A stretch of DNA of 64,000 nucleotides from Croceibacterium atlanticum (lineage in GTDB: Bacteria; Pseudomonadota; Alphaproteobacteria; Sphingomonadales; Sphingomonadaceae), in assembly GCF_001008165.2 (NCBI RefSeq), contig NZ_CP011452.2:248001-312000 (forward strand). The letters are read 5' to 3'. Both the position numbers and the translations under genes were made by a program. The notes beneath the pieces are model-generated. The model made no database searches. It saw only the letters and a program-made list of their open reading frames with translations, and was not told the DNA's origin. Positions 27,992-37,580 of the stretch are shown in pieces; the first letter of the stretch is position 1, and every line of letters starts with the position of its first letter.

Positions 27992-28714
27992 TTAAGCCGG
28001 ATTTTCCACTCTTTCGCGGATCAGCCCATGCCAGTCCCGCTGGAGCATTTCGATGATGTGGTCTGCCACCGTTTCCGGCGCCTTCACCGTCTGCGGATCT
28101 TCGCCAGGATAGGCGCGGGCGCGCATTTCCGTGCGCGTCGCCCCTGGATCGAGGATTGCCACCCGCGTTTCTGAAATCCGCTCAACCTCCTGCGCGTAAC
28201 AGGAAAGCAGCGTATCGAACGCGGCCTTGGTGGCGCCATAGGCACCCCAATAGGCGCGCGGCGTGGCACCGACCGAGCTGGTCAGGCCGATCACGCGGCC
28301 GGCCTTGCTGCGTTTCAGCAGCGGGTCGAAGGCGGCCAGAAGAGCCTGCGTGGCAAGCACATTCAGCGTCAGCGCCTGGTTGAACGGCTTCGCCTCGATC
28401 TGGGTGACCGGGGTAAGCGAGGGCAGCATGGCCGCGCCGATCACAAGGATGTCCAGCCGGTCCCAACGTTCGGCAATCGCGGCGGAAAGGCGGGCGATGG
28501 AATCGCTCTCCGTCAGATCCATCGGGGCGATGGTGGCCGTGCCGCCCGCTTCGTGGATTGCATCTTCCACCGCCTCCAGATCGCGGACCTTGCGGGCCGT
28601 GATCACGACATGCGCGCCTGCGGCGGCAAGCGCCTTGGCCGTTGCGGCACCAATGCCGCGACTGGCGCCGGTTACGAGCGCAATGCGCCCTTCGAGAGGT
28701 TTGCTTTCTGCCAT
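27992..28714 (-). CDS. SDR-family oxidoreductase downstream of purF
   Basis: A 240-residue short-chain dehydrogenase. The cofactor loop TGASRGIG, a catalytic Ser in GLTSSVG, and Tyr/Lys in YGATKAAF are present, so redox activity is likely. The usual NNAG motif is replaced by VIGAAML, which is noteworthy because the Asn there normally stabilises the active site. ATG 28714 is the first sensible start; it overlaps the purF stop by one base (TGATG), so it is coupled to purF. The final helix QRDWHGLIRERVENPA is charged. The substrate is unknown, and no direct role in purine synthesis can be inferred. Confidence 0.85.
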   Translation of the reverse strand: MAESKPLEGRIALVTGASRGIGAATAKALAAAGAHVVITARKVRDLEAVEDAIHEAGGTATIAPMDLTESDSIARLSAAIAERWDRLDILVIGAAMLPSLTPVTQIEAKPFNQALTLNVLATQALLAAFDPLLKRSKAGRVIGLTSSVGATPRAYWGAYGATKAAFDTLLSCYAQEVERISETRVAILDPGATRTEMRARAYPGEDPQTVKAPETVADHIIEMLQRDWHGLIRERVENPA

Positions 28715-30192
28715 CAGGACACCGGATCGGGATCGACGGGAAGGTTCAGCTGCGCCTCGGCCGCGTGCCTTTGCTCCAGGTCGGTGAGCGGGGTGGGGTA
28801 ATCCCCCGTGAAGCAGGCATCGCAATATTGCGGACAAGACTTGGTCCGGCCCGGCAGGCCGACCGCGCGGTAAAGACCATCGATCGAAACGAAGGCCAGA
28901 CTGTCCGCCTTGATGAAGGCGCACATCGCCTCGACATCCATGCGACCGGCAAGGAGTTTCGACCGTTCCGGCGTATCCACACCGTAATAGCAGCCATGGC
29001 CGGTGGGCGGGCTGGCGACGCGGAAATGCACTTCCTTTGCACCCGCATCCCGCATCATTTCGACTATTTTCATGCTCGTGGTGCCGCGCACGATCGAATC
29101 GTCGATCAGGACGATTCTCTTGCCCGCCACCAGCAGTCGGTTGGCATTATGCTTGCGCTTCACGCCTGCATGCCGCGCCCCGTCCGAAGGCTGGATGAAA
29201 GTACGCCCGACATAGTGCGACCGGATTATGCCGAGTTCGAACGGAATGCCCGATTGCTGGGAATAACCGATTGCCGCCGGCACGCCGCTGTCCGGCACGG
29301 GCACCACATAATCAGCTTCGATCGGCGCCTCACGGGCCAGTTCGACCCCGATATGCTTGCGCGATTCATACACGGATCGCTCGTTAAAGATCGAATCCGG
29401 ACGGCTGAAATAGACATGTTCGAAAATGCAGGGACGCGCCGGACTGTCGCCGAAGGGCCGATGGCTGCGCATGCTGCCGTCGAAATCGACCTCTATCATT
29501 TCGCCCGGTTCGACCTGGCGGATGAATTCGGCGCCGACCACGTCCAGAGCCACCGTTTCGCTGGCAAATACGGTCGCATCGCCAAGCCGGCCCATCACCA
29601 GCGGGCGAATGCCCAGCGGATCGCGGCAGGCAGCCATGCCGCGCGGCGTGGTGACAATCAGCGCATAGGCGCCTTCCACCAGGCGCAGCGCATCCACCAG
29701 CTTGTCCAGCATGGTGGGATAGCGGCTGGTGGCCACAAGATGGATTATCACCTCCGTATCGGAGGTAGACTGGAAGATCGCGCCCTTGCTGACCAGTTCC
29801 TGGCGCAATTTGGATGCGTTTGAGATGTTGCCATTGTGCGCGACGGCGAAACCGCCCGAGGCGAGATCGGCATAGAGCGGCTGCACATTGCGCATGCCGG
29901 TCCCGCCGGTCGTGGAATATCGGACATGACCGACAGCCATGTGGCCGGGCAATTCGCCGATTGCCTCGCCGGTGGAGAAATTCTCCGCCACGTGGCCAAG
30001 GCCGCGGCGGGTATAGAATTCCGTGCCGTCAAAGCTGGTGATGCCGGCCGCTTCCTGCCCGCGATGTTGCAGGGCATGAAGGCCAAGGGCACAGGCGGCG
30101 GCAGCTTCGCTGGCGCCGATGACGCCGAACACGCCGCACTCTTCGCGCAGCTTGTCGCCATCGTCATCTAGGAAAGGATGGGTAAAATTCAT
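28714..30192 (-). CDS. purF: Amidophosphoribosyltransferase
   Basis: PurF makes phosphoribosylamine from PRPP and glutamine, the first step of purine synthesis. The 492-residue protein begins with an 18-residue propeptide (MNFTHPFLDDDGDKLREE) before the catalytic C19-G-V-F-G-V-I, the N-terminal-nucleophile glutamine amidotransferase site. Downstream are HNGNISNASKLRQEL, the PRPP-binding loop VLIDDSIVRGTTSMKIV, and the C-terminal CxxC-like positions (KSCPQYCDACFTG) that in many bacteria bind an iron-sulfur cluster. The family length is normal. It is the upstream gene of the pair with the short-chain dehydrogenase. Confidence 0.96.
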   Translation of the reverse strand: MNFTHPFLDDDGDKLREECGVFGVIGASEAAAACALGLHALQHRGQEAAGITSFDGTEFYTRRGLGHVAENFSTGEAIGELPGHMAVGHVRYSTTGGTGMRNVQPLYADLASGGFAVAHNGNISNASKLRQELVSKGAIFQSTSDTEVIIHLVATSRYPTMLDKLVDALRLVEGAYALIVTTPRGMAACRDPLGIRPLVMGRLGDATVFASETVALDVVGAEFIRQVEPGEMIEVDFDGSMRSHRPFGDSPARPCIFEHVYFSRPDSIFNERSVYESRKHIGVELAREAPIEADYVVPVPDSGVPAAIGYSQQSGIPFELGIIRSHYVGRTFIQPSDGARHAGVKRKHNANRLLVAGKRIVLIDDSIVRGTTSMKIVEMMRDAGAKEVHFRVASPPTGHGCYYGVDTPERSKLLAGRMDVEAMCAFIKADSLAFVSIDGLYRAVGLPGRTKSCPQYCDACFTGDYPTPLTDLEQRHAAEAQLNLPVDPDPVS

Positions 30193-30822
30193 ATGTCTCG
30201 TGGGGTCGCCGGGCGCGCCGCCCCAATGGCCGTTGCGAGCATAAATTACAAGGACGTTGCAGCCCTTACCTCAAAAAGCTGCCACTGCCCGGGGCGCGGG
30301 AACACTGTCTGAAGGTGCGCCGCCGGAATGACGGTTCACTGATCCCCCTTGTTCAATCGAGTCGTCCGTTTGCCGGATCGGCGCGCTCATTTACGTTCCC
30401 GACCCCGCGGGCACTATCCTCGCCAGCAGGGCGAGCGACAGGAGGGGGTAGGGCGAAGCACAGCCTCAGGTGCCTCCAATTCGGATCTTTCAGATAACTC
30501 GGCCGGAGCTGGGTGGGGGTATTGAAGTAAACGCCGATCAAGAGATGATCGCCGGCTCTTCTATCAAGTGGGGAACGACGAATGGTATAACCGGGTGCTT
30601 AATACAGCAGGAGATTTTCAAGTCGTCCGCCGTGTCGGAAATCGGCGGCGGCTGTGGAAAATGCCTCTCCCCATCGCAAATAGGGGACGGATTTAAAAGG
30701 ATATCCTTGATTTTTAATCCTCGCTGGCGTGTGTTGCCGACCTTGCAGGCTAGTGGTTCTGCGCAGGGTGTGGTGCAATGATTTTCATAAGCTTATAGCT
30801 TACCGACAAGGCGGGAAGCGTA
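30193..30822. other. 630-bp intergenic region between purF and exopolysaccharide locus
   Basis: No convincing gene: short open frames lack Shine-Dalgarno signals and family features. The left end must hold the purF promoter and the right end the promoter for the plus-strand exopolysaccharide genes. Composition shifts from GC-rich to AT-richer from left to right, marking the boundary of the accessory locus. A palindrome near 30.7 kb is listed separately. Confidence 0.6.
30689..30720. promoter_or_regulatory. Palindrome upstream of exopolysaccharide priming transferase
   Basis: A perfect 12-bp palindrome AAGGATATCCTT (30697-30708) lies inside a looser inverted repeat whose outer arms are GGATT (30689-30693) and AATCC (30716-30720). 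It is about 100 bases before the first exopolysaccharide gene, so an operator is plausible; the binding factor is unknown. Confidence 0.35.
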
Positions 30823-32211
30823 ATGAATTTCCAGTTAAACCATCTGCCGTTAAGTGCACGGCCCGAACGACCGCTTGCTCCGTCGCTGGAGCAGGTGCGC
30901 CTGCGGCTTGTACTTGGCCTGATGTTTCTCGACATCATTACGATAGTTGTCGGTTACGGCTTTACAGGTCTGTTGTATTACGGCGATCCGCTGTCCGAAT
31001 ATGCGGCCCGCAGTGCGATGCTCATGGGGCCGGTATTCCTTGTCGTTGGTGTGCAGAGCGGGCTTTATCGTCCGCAGATCAACACATCCTTTCCAAGGGC
31101 GGCGCGCAAATGCATCTCCACGATTGCAATTGCCTTTGTCGGCCTGCTCTTCATCATGTTCTACGCGAAGGCTTCGGACAATTTCTCCCGCGTTGTTTTC
31201 ACCTTTGGCAGTGCCTTTAGCCTGCTCCTGATGCTGCTTTCGCGCTCTGTGGTGATCTCGCTGGTGAAACGCTTTGTGGGTCCGTCACTTACCAACACCA
31301 TGGTTATTCATGATGATGGTCCCTCCATCGATATGAAGCACGCCTTCTGCATTGATGCCGCGCAACACGGGCTCTCGCCTGATGCAACCGACCCGCTGAA
31401 TCTCGACCGTGTCGGGCGATATCTTCAGAATATGGACCGCGTCATAATCTGCTGTCGCCCTGAGGAGCGGAACAGGTGGGCTGCGCTTTTGCGATCAGCC
31501 GGCGTGCAGGGCGAATTCGTATCGGAATCGCTTCGAAAGCTCGGCGCCTTCGAGATGAAGCGCGAGCGAGGATTTTCTACGATTGTCGTGTCAACCAGAC
31601 CTTTGGGTATTCGGGCGCGTGCGACCAAGCGGATGCTGGATGTCTGCCTGAGCAGCATTGCGCTGCTGCTGCTCTCCCCGTTGATCATTATAGTAGCGGC
31701 GCTGATCAAGCTTGAGGACGGCGGGGCGATCCTGTTCCGGCAACAGCGCATGGGGCGGGGTAATCGCTTTTTCTGGATATATAAATTCAGGTCAATGCGC
31801 GAGGCGCATAGTGACGCTCATGGGTTGCGTTCGGCTTCGCGCGACGATGATCGGACAACGCGCATTGGAAAAATCATACGCCGGACAAGTATCGATGAAT
31901 TGCCGCAGCTGTTCAATGTATGGCGGGGTGACATGAGTTTGGTCGGCCCGCGTCCACATGCGTTGGGTTCACAAGCCGGGGAAAAGCTGTTCTGGGAGAT
32001 CGACGGACGTTACTGGAACCGCCATGTGCTGAAACCGGGGCTTACCGGTCTGGCGCAAGTGCGCGGTTTTCGCGGCGCGACGGATCAGGAAAGGGACCTT
32101 ACGGACAGGCTGCAGGCCGACTTGGAATATATCTCGAACTGGAGTTTGTGGCTGGATTTGAAGATAATTGTGAAAACCTTCGGCGTTCTTGTTCATGACA
32201 ACGCCTTCTGA
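30823..32211 (+). CDS. Undecaprenyl-phosphate sugar phosphotransferase (priming glycosyltransferase)
   Basis: A 462-residue polyprenyl glycosylphosphotransferase that loads the first sugar-1-phosphate onto undecaprenyl phosphate to start repeat-unit assembly. N-terminal membrane helices (LRLVLGLMFLDIITIVVGYGFTG; AMLMGPVFLVVGV; ISTIAIAFVGLLFIMFY) and a non-conserved loop precede the catalytic bacterial-sugar-transferase domain from about residue 265. That domain has KRMLDVCLSSIALLLLSPL, GAILFRQQRMGRGNRFFWIYKFRSM, RRTSIDELPQLFNVWRGDMSLVGPRPH and KPGLTGLAQVRG. The ending is typical (YISNWSLWLDLKIIVKT). The sugar (glucose, galactose or another) cannot be read from sequence. First gene of the exopolysaccharide cluster. 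Confidence 0.93.
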   Translation: MNFQLNHLPLSARPERPLAPSLEQVRLRLVLGLMFLDIITIVVGYGFTGLLYYGDPLSEYAARSAMLMGPVFLVVGVQSGLYRPQINTSFPRAARKCISTIAIAFVGLLFIMFYAKASDNFSRVVFTFGSAFSLLLMLLSRSVVISLVKRFVGPSLTNTMVIHDDGPSIDMKHAFCIDAAQHGLSPDATDPLNLDRVGRYLQNMDRVIICCRPEERNRWAALLRSAGVQGEFVSESLRKLGAFEMKRERGFSTIVVSTRPLGIRARATKRMLDVCLSSIALLLLSPLIIIVAALIKLEDGGAILFRQQRMGRGNRFFWIYKFRSMREAHSDAHGLRSASRDDDRTTRIGKIIRRTSIDELPQLFNVWRGDMSLVGPRPHALGSQAGEKLFWEIDGRYWNRHVLKPGLTGLAQVRGFRGATDQERDLTDRLQADLEYISNWSLWLDLKIIVKTFGVLVHDNAF

Positions 32212-32320
32212 CTATTTGGTATAAGTAGGCGCATCCCGGAGTTTCATTAGTCGTGTTGTTCAATCCAGTGCCGATATCGGGCACCTGCAGTGGATCTGCC
32301 AAAATCGAAAGCCGAAAAGC

Positions 32321-33703
32321 GTGAGGCGGGTTCGCAGGTCAAGGCATGGCCGGGCGATCGGCGGCGACCGTTGGTCGGGCCGGATAGACAAGCCAGTGCT
32401 CCTGGGCTTAGCAGCAGTTGTGCTCGCTGGAATGCTCATCTTTGGAGGGGCGCCAAACCGGATAGGTCTTCGCTTCGATTCAATCGTTCTAGCAGGCGCA
32501 ATTCTGCTGGCGGCGGCAGTCTGGCATGGGGCGTTGGCTGCCTTTCAGAAGCTTCCGTTTTGGTTCCGTCTATTTGCGGTCCTCGTGATGGTTCTTCCGC
32601 TCGTGCAGCTGATCCCATTGCCACCTTCAGTCTGGCGGAGTTTTCCTGGCCGTGAAACGGCTACGGCGATTCTCGATCTTGTCGGGGCGGGTCAGCGATA
32701 TCGACCGTTGAGTCTGGACCCAATGGCTACCCTCGCGGCCTGGTTGTCCCTGGTGCCTGCATTCGCACTTTTCCTTGCTTCGATTACTCTAGGAGACCGT
32801 GAGAGGCGTTATCTCGGGGTCATCGTTGTGAGCGTCGCCCTGCTCGCGATCGTTATCGGTGTTTTCCAGTTCGGATCACGAGGGGCGTTGTTCAATTTTT
32901 ACGATTCTTCTCATCGGCAGTATCTTCTCGGCTTTTTTGCCAACCGTAATCACCAGGCCCTGTTTCTTTGTATGTCAGCGATCTGGTTTTCCTATTTGCT
33001 TGAAACTGACCGGCGTCTTGCCTCGCGGGCTCCATTGATCGTTACGCTGCTGCTCATACTCGTTGGCGGGGCAATTCTCGCCACGTTTTCTCGAACGGGC
33101 GTGGCGCTCTTCATGGTTGTGACCGCAGTGCTGGTTTATCGCATTCTGGCAAGGCAGCGGAAGCGGAAAGTGTTGGGTTTAGGTTTGCTGGTCGGTGCTA
33201 CGCTGATCGCCCTGACTTTTATGTCATCCAACAATATCGTGGCCAATTTTTTTGAAAGGTACGATACGGTGGAAACCGACGCGCGTTGGAATTTTTGGGT
33301 TGTAAGCTGGCAAATAATTAAAGATAATTTTCCCATTGGTTCGGGCTTAGGAACGTTCGTGCCAATTTATGCCGCATATGAGCCACTTGTTTTTGTTGAC
33401 CCTAGATACGTTAATCATGTGCATAATGATTATCTCGAGCTTCTTCTGGAAGCGGGGGTCGCGGCAGGGGTGTTGCTGCTGTTCGCTCTTGTCCTGTTTG
33501 TGTTGGCGGTTTCTCGCTTGCGGCCTTGGTCGGGTGAGCGGCCGGCAGGCTTGCTGCTCCTTGTCCCTCTTCTCGTCGCAACGCACTCGATCGTTGATTA
33601 TCCCATGAGGACGGTAGCCATTTTTTGCGTTCTCGCTCTAGTCTTGGCTGAGGTCATGGCGCATTGGTGCACCGTGAAAGATACGCAATCAGGCTTGGGA
33701 TGA
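32321..33703 (+). CDS. O-antigen ligase/polymerase family protein (Wzy-like), first copy
   Basis: A 460-residue polytopic membrane protein with about ten hydrophobic segments and the Wzy_C/O-antigen-ligase pattern. A large periplasmic loop contains FNFYDSSHRQYLLGFFANRNHQALFL and the region FPIGSGLGTFVPIYAAYEP, followed by the HVHNDYLELLLEAGVAAGVLLL motif seen in polymerases and ligases. It would link polysaccharide repeat units or transfer a glycan. The start is GTG, with an arginine-rich N-terminus (MRRVRRSRHGRAIGG). It follows the priming transferase by about 110 bases. A second protein of the same broad family is encoded at 47.5 kb, so one may be polymerase and the other ligase. Confidence 0.85.
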   Translation: MRRVRRSRHGRAIGGDRWSGRIDKPVLLGLAAVVLAGMLIFGGAPNRIGLRFDSIVLAGAILLAAAVWHGALAAFQKLPFWFRLFAVLVMVLPLVQLIPLPPSVWRSFPGRETATAILDLVGAGQRYRPLSLDPMATLAAWLSLVPAFALFLASITLGDRERRYLGVIVVSVALLAIVIGVFQFGSRGALFNFYDSSHRQYLLGFFANRNHQALFLCMSAIWFSYLLETDRRLASRAPLIVTLLLILVGGAILATFSRTGVALFMVVTAVLVYRILARQRKRKVLGLGLLVGATLIALTFMSSNNIVANFFERYDTVETDARWNFWVVSWQIIKDNFPIGSGLGTFVPIYAAYEPLVFVDPRYVNHVHNDYLELLLEAGVAAGVLLLFALVLFVLAVSRLRPWSGERPAGLLLLVPLLVATHSIVDYPMRTVAIFCVLALVLAEVMAHWCTVKDTQSGLG

Positions 33704-33787
33704 ATGCTAGCCTTGCCGTGCGTTGGCAGGTTGCTAGAGCGCGGCATCAGTCAAAAGAAAATCAGTCAGTGAGAAGGAGGCTGGGTT

Positions 33788-34474
33788 TTGCGTCTTAGGT
33801 GGCTTGCTTTCGTACTTGCAGTTGGCCTTTCGGCTGGTTGCAAGACGACCAATATGCCGACCGGAGGCGCGGCCTATGATGTGATTCCTGCCCCTTCGGC
33901 AGTTTCTCGCCCCGCGGAGTATCGCATCGGGCCTCTGGACTTGCTGAAGATTAGCGTATTCCAGGAGCCTGACTTGTCGCTGGAGGAAGTGCCTGTAGAC
34001 GCCAGCGGCAATATTCTGTTTCCGTTGATCGGCCGTATTGGCGTAACCGGAAAAACGAGCACGGAACTTGCCGAAGATATCGGTCGCCGGCTGGGGGAAA
34101 AGTACCTGGTTGATCCGCAGGTGACGGTTATCGTTTCGCGTTCCGCATCGCAAAAGGTTACCGTTGAAGGCGCGGTCACACAGCCCGGCGTTTTTGAGAT
34201 TGAGGGCCCCACGACGTTGCTGCAGGCAATGGCACTGGCAAAAGGGCCAACACAAACCGCAAAGCTGAATGAAGTAATCGTGTTTCGTCGTCAGGAAGAT
34301 GGCGTATATGCTGCGCGGTTTGACTTGTCGGATATTCGGAAGGGGTTGCAGCCCAATCCTGAAATACTGGGCAATGATATTGTTGTTGTAGGAAATTCCT
34401 TTGCGAAATCGCTCTTCAGGGACTTCCTGCAGGTGTCGCCACTTCTTGCGACGGTTTTTGTGCGGCTGGACTGA
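33788..34474 (+). CDS. Polysaccharide export lipoprotein (Wza-like)
   Basis: A 228-residue outer-membrane export protein. The signal peptide ends in a lipobox (LSAGC, Cys18), so it should be lipid-anchored. The N-terminal polysaccharide-export domain begins YRIGPLDLLKISVFQEPDLS and continues VDASGNILFPLIGRI; SLBB-type elements follow in KVTVEGAVTQPGVFEIEGPTTL and KGPTQTAKLNEVIVFR. It probably forms the periplasmic/outer-membrane channel that carries the polymer out, working with the adjacent tyrosine kinase. The start is TTG, supported by a strong AAGGAGG seven bases upstream. Confidence 0.9.
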   Translation: MRLRWLAFVLAVGLSAGCKTTNMPTGGAAYDVIPAPSAVSRPAEYRIGPLDLLKISVFQEPDLSLEEVPVDASGNILFPLIGRIGVTGKTSTELAEDIGRRLGEKYLVDPQVTVIVSRSASQKVTVEGAVTQPGVFEIEGPTTLLQAMALAKGPTQTAKLNEVIVFRRQEDGVYAARFDLSDIRKGLQPNPEILGNDIVVVGNSFAKSLFRDFLQVSPLLATVFVRLD

Positions 34475-34504
34475 TGTTAAGGCTTGGACAGATTGGGTAA
34501 TTTT

Positions 34505-36697
34505 ATGAGTTCGGCTGGGCAGAATTTCATTGGTGCAGACAGTCCACGTATGATCGAACGTGGCGATGACGACCGCTCCCTTCTTGGTGACATTGATTTC
34601 GGGGCCGTGTGGGCGGCCATTTATCGCTCACGTTATTGGATCGGCGGAATCGTAATTGGTGCTCTTGTCCTTGGTGTGCTCGTTACGCTGCTGACTACCC
34701 CGGTTTATCGGGCGAAAGCGACCGTTCAGATCGATCAGGAAGCCGCCAAGATTCTGGGCACTGAAGATACCAATATGACAGCGGCCATTCAGGACTCTGA
34801 CCGCTTTCTTCAAACCCAACTGGATGTCATTCGCAGTCGATCACTGACCATTACAATTGCTGAAGACCTTGGGTTTTTCGACGATCCGGATTTTCTGGTT
34901 GCGATGGGATACGATCCCGAGGTGGAGGCTTACGGTGCGCTAACCGCAGAGCAGGCGAAACGAGAGCAGGTTATCCAGACTCTCTCCGAGAATCTTGGAG
35001 TGGCTCTGCCTGTTGACTCGCGGGTCGCGTCTATCACGTTTGACAGTCCCGATCCCGAGTTGGCTGCGCAAATTGCGAATAGCTATGCGGAGAACTACAT
35101 ACGATCGAACTTGCAGCGGAAGTTCGATACTTCCGCCTACGCACGCGAATTTCTCAAAGGGCAATTGGATGAAGCGGCTGCGAGGCTTGCCGAGTCTGAA
35201 CGTCAGGCGCTTGAATATGCGCGCAACACGCGTGTGATTGATGCAAGCAATGCAGCGCAAAGTGAAACGGGCCGTTCTGGTCCCAGCTCGCTCGTTACCG
35301 CGACTTTGGTACAGCTCAATGAGGCCTATGCGGTAGCTTTGGCGCGAAGGATTGAGGCTGAGCAGAAATGGAATGAAACACGTAGCCAGCCCGTGATGGC
35401 CTTGCCGGAAGTCCTCAACAACCTTGCAATCCAACGTCTTCTAGAGGAGCGGGCGAAGCTTCAGGCGTCCTATGAAGAACAGCTTCAGCGTCGCCGGCAA
35501 GATCATCCTGTCGTCAAGCAGGCGAAGGCAAGCATCGACGAAATAGACCGGCAAATAAGCAATATCGCTGTTGGTATACGTCAGACCGTTAACAGTAATT
35601 ATAGAGCTGCAGTCAAGCAGGAGCAGGCCCTAGAGGCACAGATAGCCCAGTTAAAGACCGATACTCTAGACGAGCAGGGGAAGTCTGTTCAATTGGGTAT
35701 ATTGCAGAGACAGACTAACAATAATCGGGAACTATACGACCTTCTGTTGCAGCGCTTCAATGAACTCAATGCCGAAGCTGGCGTGCAGGCAAACAACGTC
35801 GCAATCGTGGATCGGGCGGATATTCCGGACAAGCCGGTCGTGCCGAACATTCCATTGAATCTCGCTCTATCGCTGGTGGGTGGAATCGCTTTTGCTGGTG
35901 CATTCGTTTTTGGCCGCGAGCAATTCTTCGATACGGTCCGAACGGCTGACGATCTCACTCGCAAGGTCGGGGTCGCGGTGCTTGGGGTTGTTCCGTTTGT
36001 GAAGGGTGGAGTGGACGTCGCCGAAGAAGCTAAAGACAACAAGACGACGATATCTGAAGCATTTTCATCTATTCGTTCGTCCCTGATGCTTTCTTCCTCG
36101 AACGGTTTGCCTAACAGTCTTATGTTCACAAGTGCGCAGCAGGGTGAAGGCAAGTCGTCAGCTTGTTTCGCCACTGCGCTTGCCCTTGGCCGGGTTGGAA
36201 AGACTGTCCTGTTAATGGATCTCGATCTGCGGAGGCCTCGTCAGCATCATCTATTTAATCTCGATAATGCTTGCGGGATGTCTAATTTGCTGACGCATAA
36301 CGCAACGGCGGACGAGGTTATTCAGAAAACTGAGTTTGAGGGGATAAGTGTTATTCCGAGCGGGGGTATCGCCCCCAATCCGACGGAGTTGTTGGCCGGG
36401 CAAACATTCAGGGAGATTGTGCGGAAGTTTGAGGGGCTTTACGACGTGGTATTGATTGACAGTCCGCCATTGCTCGCTCTGGCGGACGCAGTTGAGATCG
36501 GTTCGGCAACTGACGGTTCGATCTTCGTTATCGAGTCTGCCCGGACGTCTTCCTCTGCATTGCGATCAGCCATGGAAAGGTTACGTCACGGCGGTGGCAG
36601 CATTCTAGGCGCGGTTCTTACGAAATTTGATCCCAAAGAAGCGGGCTATAGTTATTACTATGCCTATGATTACCAGTATAAAGCTGGGGATAATTAA
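34505..36697 (+). CDS. Wzc-like polysaccharide co-polymerase and tyrosine autokinase
   Basis: A 730-residue inner-membrane protein controlling chain length and export. An N-terminal Wzz domain follows the first helix (YWIGGIVIGALVLGVLVTLL), then a long coiled-coil periplasmic region and a second helix (IPLNLALSLVGGIAFAGAFVFG). The cytoplasmic BY-kinase domain has Walker A QQGEGKSS (near residue 547), Walker A' VLLMDLDLRRP and Walker B VVLIDSPPLL. The C-terminal tail YSYYYAYDYQY is the autophosphorylated tyrosine cluster. I chose ATG 34505; a TTG at 34484 is in frame. Phosphorylation state would gate polymerisation, as in E. coli Wzc. It is directly downstream of the Wza-like gene. Confidence 0.93.
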   Translation: MSSAGQNFIGADSPRMIERGDDDRSLLGDIDFGAVWAAIYRSRYWIGGIVIGALVLGVLVTLLTTPVYRAKATVQIDQEAAKILGTEDTNMTAAIQDSDRFLQTQLDVIRSRSLTITIAEDLGFFDDPDFLVAMGYDPEVEAYGALTAEQAKREQVIQTLSENLGVALPVDSRVASITFDSPDPELAAQIANSYAENYIRSNLQRKFDTSAYAREFLKGQLDEAAARLAESERQALEYARNTRVIDASNAAQSETGRSGPSSLVTATLVQLNEAYAVALARRIEAEQKWNETRSQPVMALPEVLNNLAIQRLLEERAKLQASYEEQLQRRRQDHPVVKQAKASIDEIDRQISNIAVGIRQTVNSNYRAAVKQEQALEAQIAQLKTDTLDEQGKSVQLGILQRQTNNNRELYDLLLQRFNELNAEAGVQANNVAIVDRADIPDKPVVPNIPLNLALSLVGGIAFAGAFVFGREQFFDTVRTADDLTRKVGVAVLGVVPFVKGGVDVAEEAKDNKTTISEAFSSIRSSLMLSSSNGLPNSLMFTSAQQGEGKSSACFATALALGRVGKTVLLMDLDLRRPRQHHLFNLDNACGMSNLLTHNATADEVIQKTEFEGISVIPSGGIAPNPTELLAGQTFREIVRKFEGLYDVVLIDSPPLLALADAVEIGSATDGSIFVIESARTSSSALRSAMERLRHGGGSILGAVLTKFDPKEAGYSYYYAYDYQYKAGDN

Positions 36698-36762
36698 TTA
36701 AAAATCGTGGGCTAATATTTGGGTTGCTTTAGCGTACCGTAAATCAGGAATTTGTTCCGTTT

Positions 36763-36782
36763 CAAGCCGGCAGGCCGGCTTG
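36763..36782 (+). terminator. Hairpin after the kinase gene
   Basis: CAAGCCGG-cagg-CCGGCTTG, an 8-bp perfect stem with a 4-base loop, 66 bases past the kinase stop. No U-tract follows, so it is a probable rather than certain end of the wza-wzc transcript. Confidence 0.4.
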
Positions 36783-36884
36783 GGCAAGAACGCTGAAAGG
36801 AGCCCCAGTGCACTGCTTTGACGTGGCCCCCATTATACTTCCCTACGTTCGATTAAAATCCGGCCCTGTTGAAAGGCGGACAAG

Positions 36885-37580
36885 ATGAAGCATAACGACT
36901 TTCTAGAGGAGTAGATCATCGGTGTGCTCTAGGAAGAGGAGGCAGCGCGAAGGCCGCGGATCTGGATCGGCAGCACGGGTTTCCGAAAACGACGAGCTCC
37001 AACTGGGAGTTTAAGCACTGCGGAATTGAGGTGTCGGGGGCTCGGCCGATGAAGGGGCTAAGCTGATCGCTGTTGGCGGATGTGGGTGTGGGCCAGGCTT
37101 TGTGTCGAATAGTGGACGTTCTCCGCCAAGCGGCAAGCTGTGGCTCATTTCCGGGCCTGCCGTGGGATGAGTGAGCCGTGTCGTGGATGCCGATAGCAAA
37201 AGCGTACGCTACTGCTCAACGCGCGCCGACGATGCTGAACTGAGAGAGAAGTGGCGCGAGCTGGCGAAGCGACACTGGAGTTTGGATTTCGTGCACGACC
37301 AGATGGCGTCCGGATCGGCGGTCCAGGGTGCTCAACGTGGTTGATAACGAGACCAAGAAGTACCTGGCAACGGTACCGGACACGATGATCTCCGACGTGC
37401 GCCGGGTGTGCGCGAACCAACCGAGCTGATCGCGACGCGATGCAAGCCTTGGTTGATCGTCAGCGACAACGGCACGGAGTTGCTCTCCCTCGCGAGACCA
37501 CTGTCTGGGTTGAAGACTTCAACGGCGAGCGGTCGCACTTGGCCCTTGGATACGTAACCTCAGCGGCATCCTCTGCCTAA
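36885..37580 (+). pseudogene. Degenerate IS3-family transposase (IS407-like)
   Basis: A decayed IS3 element. The orfA start is still readable (MKHNDFLEE, stop, IIGVL, stop, EEEAA), matching the family opening MKxSRFxEEQIIGxLKExEA. Further on are traces of DRQHGFPKTTSSNWEFKHCGIEVSGARP. The orfB catalytic region survives as RHWSLDFVHDQMASG and, after frameshifts, IVSDNGTEL. The element ends with VEDFNGERSHLALGYVTSAA, the usual IS3 C-terminus. In-frame stops and several frameshifts destroy both frames, and internal sequence is missing, so it cannot transpose. It lies between the kinase gene and a methyltransferase gene, in the middle of the exopolysaccharide locus. Confidence 0.8.
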
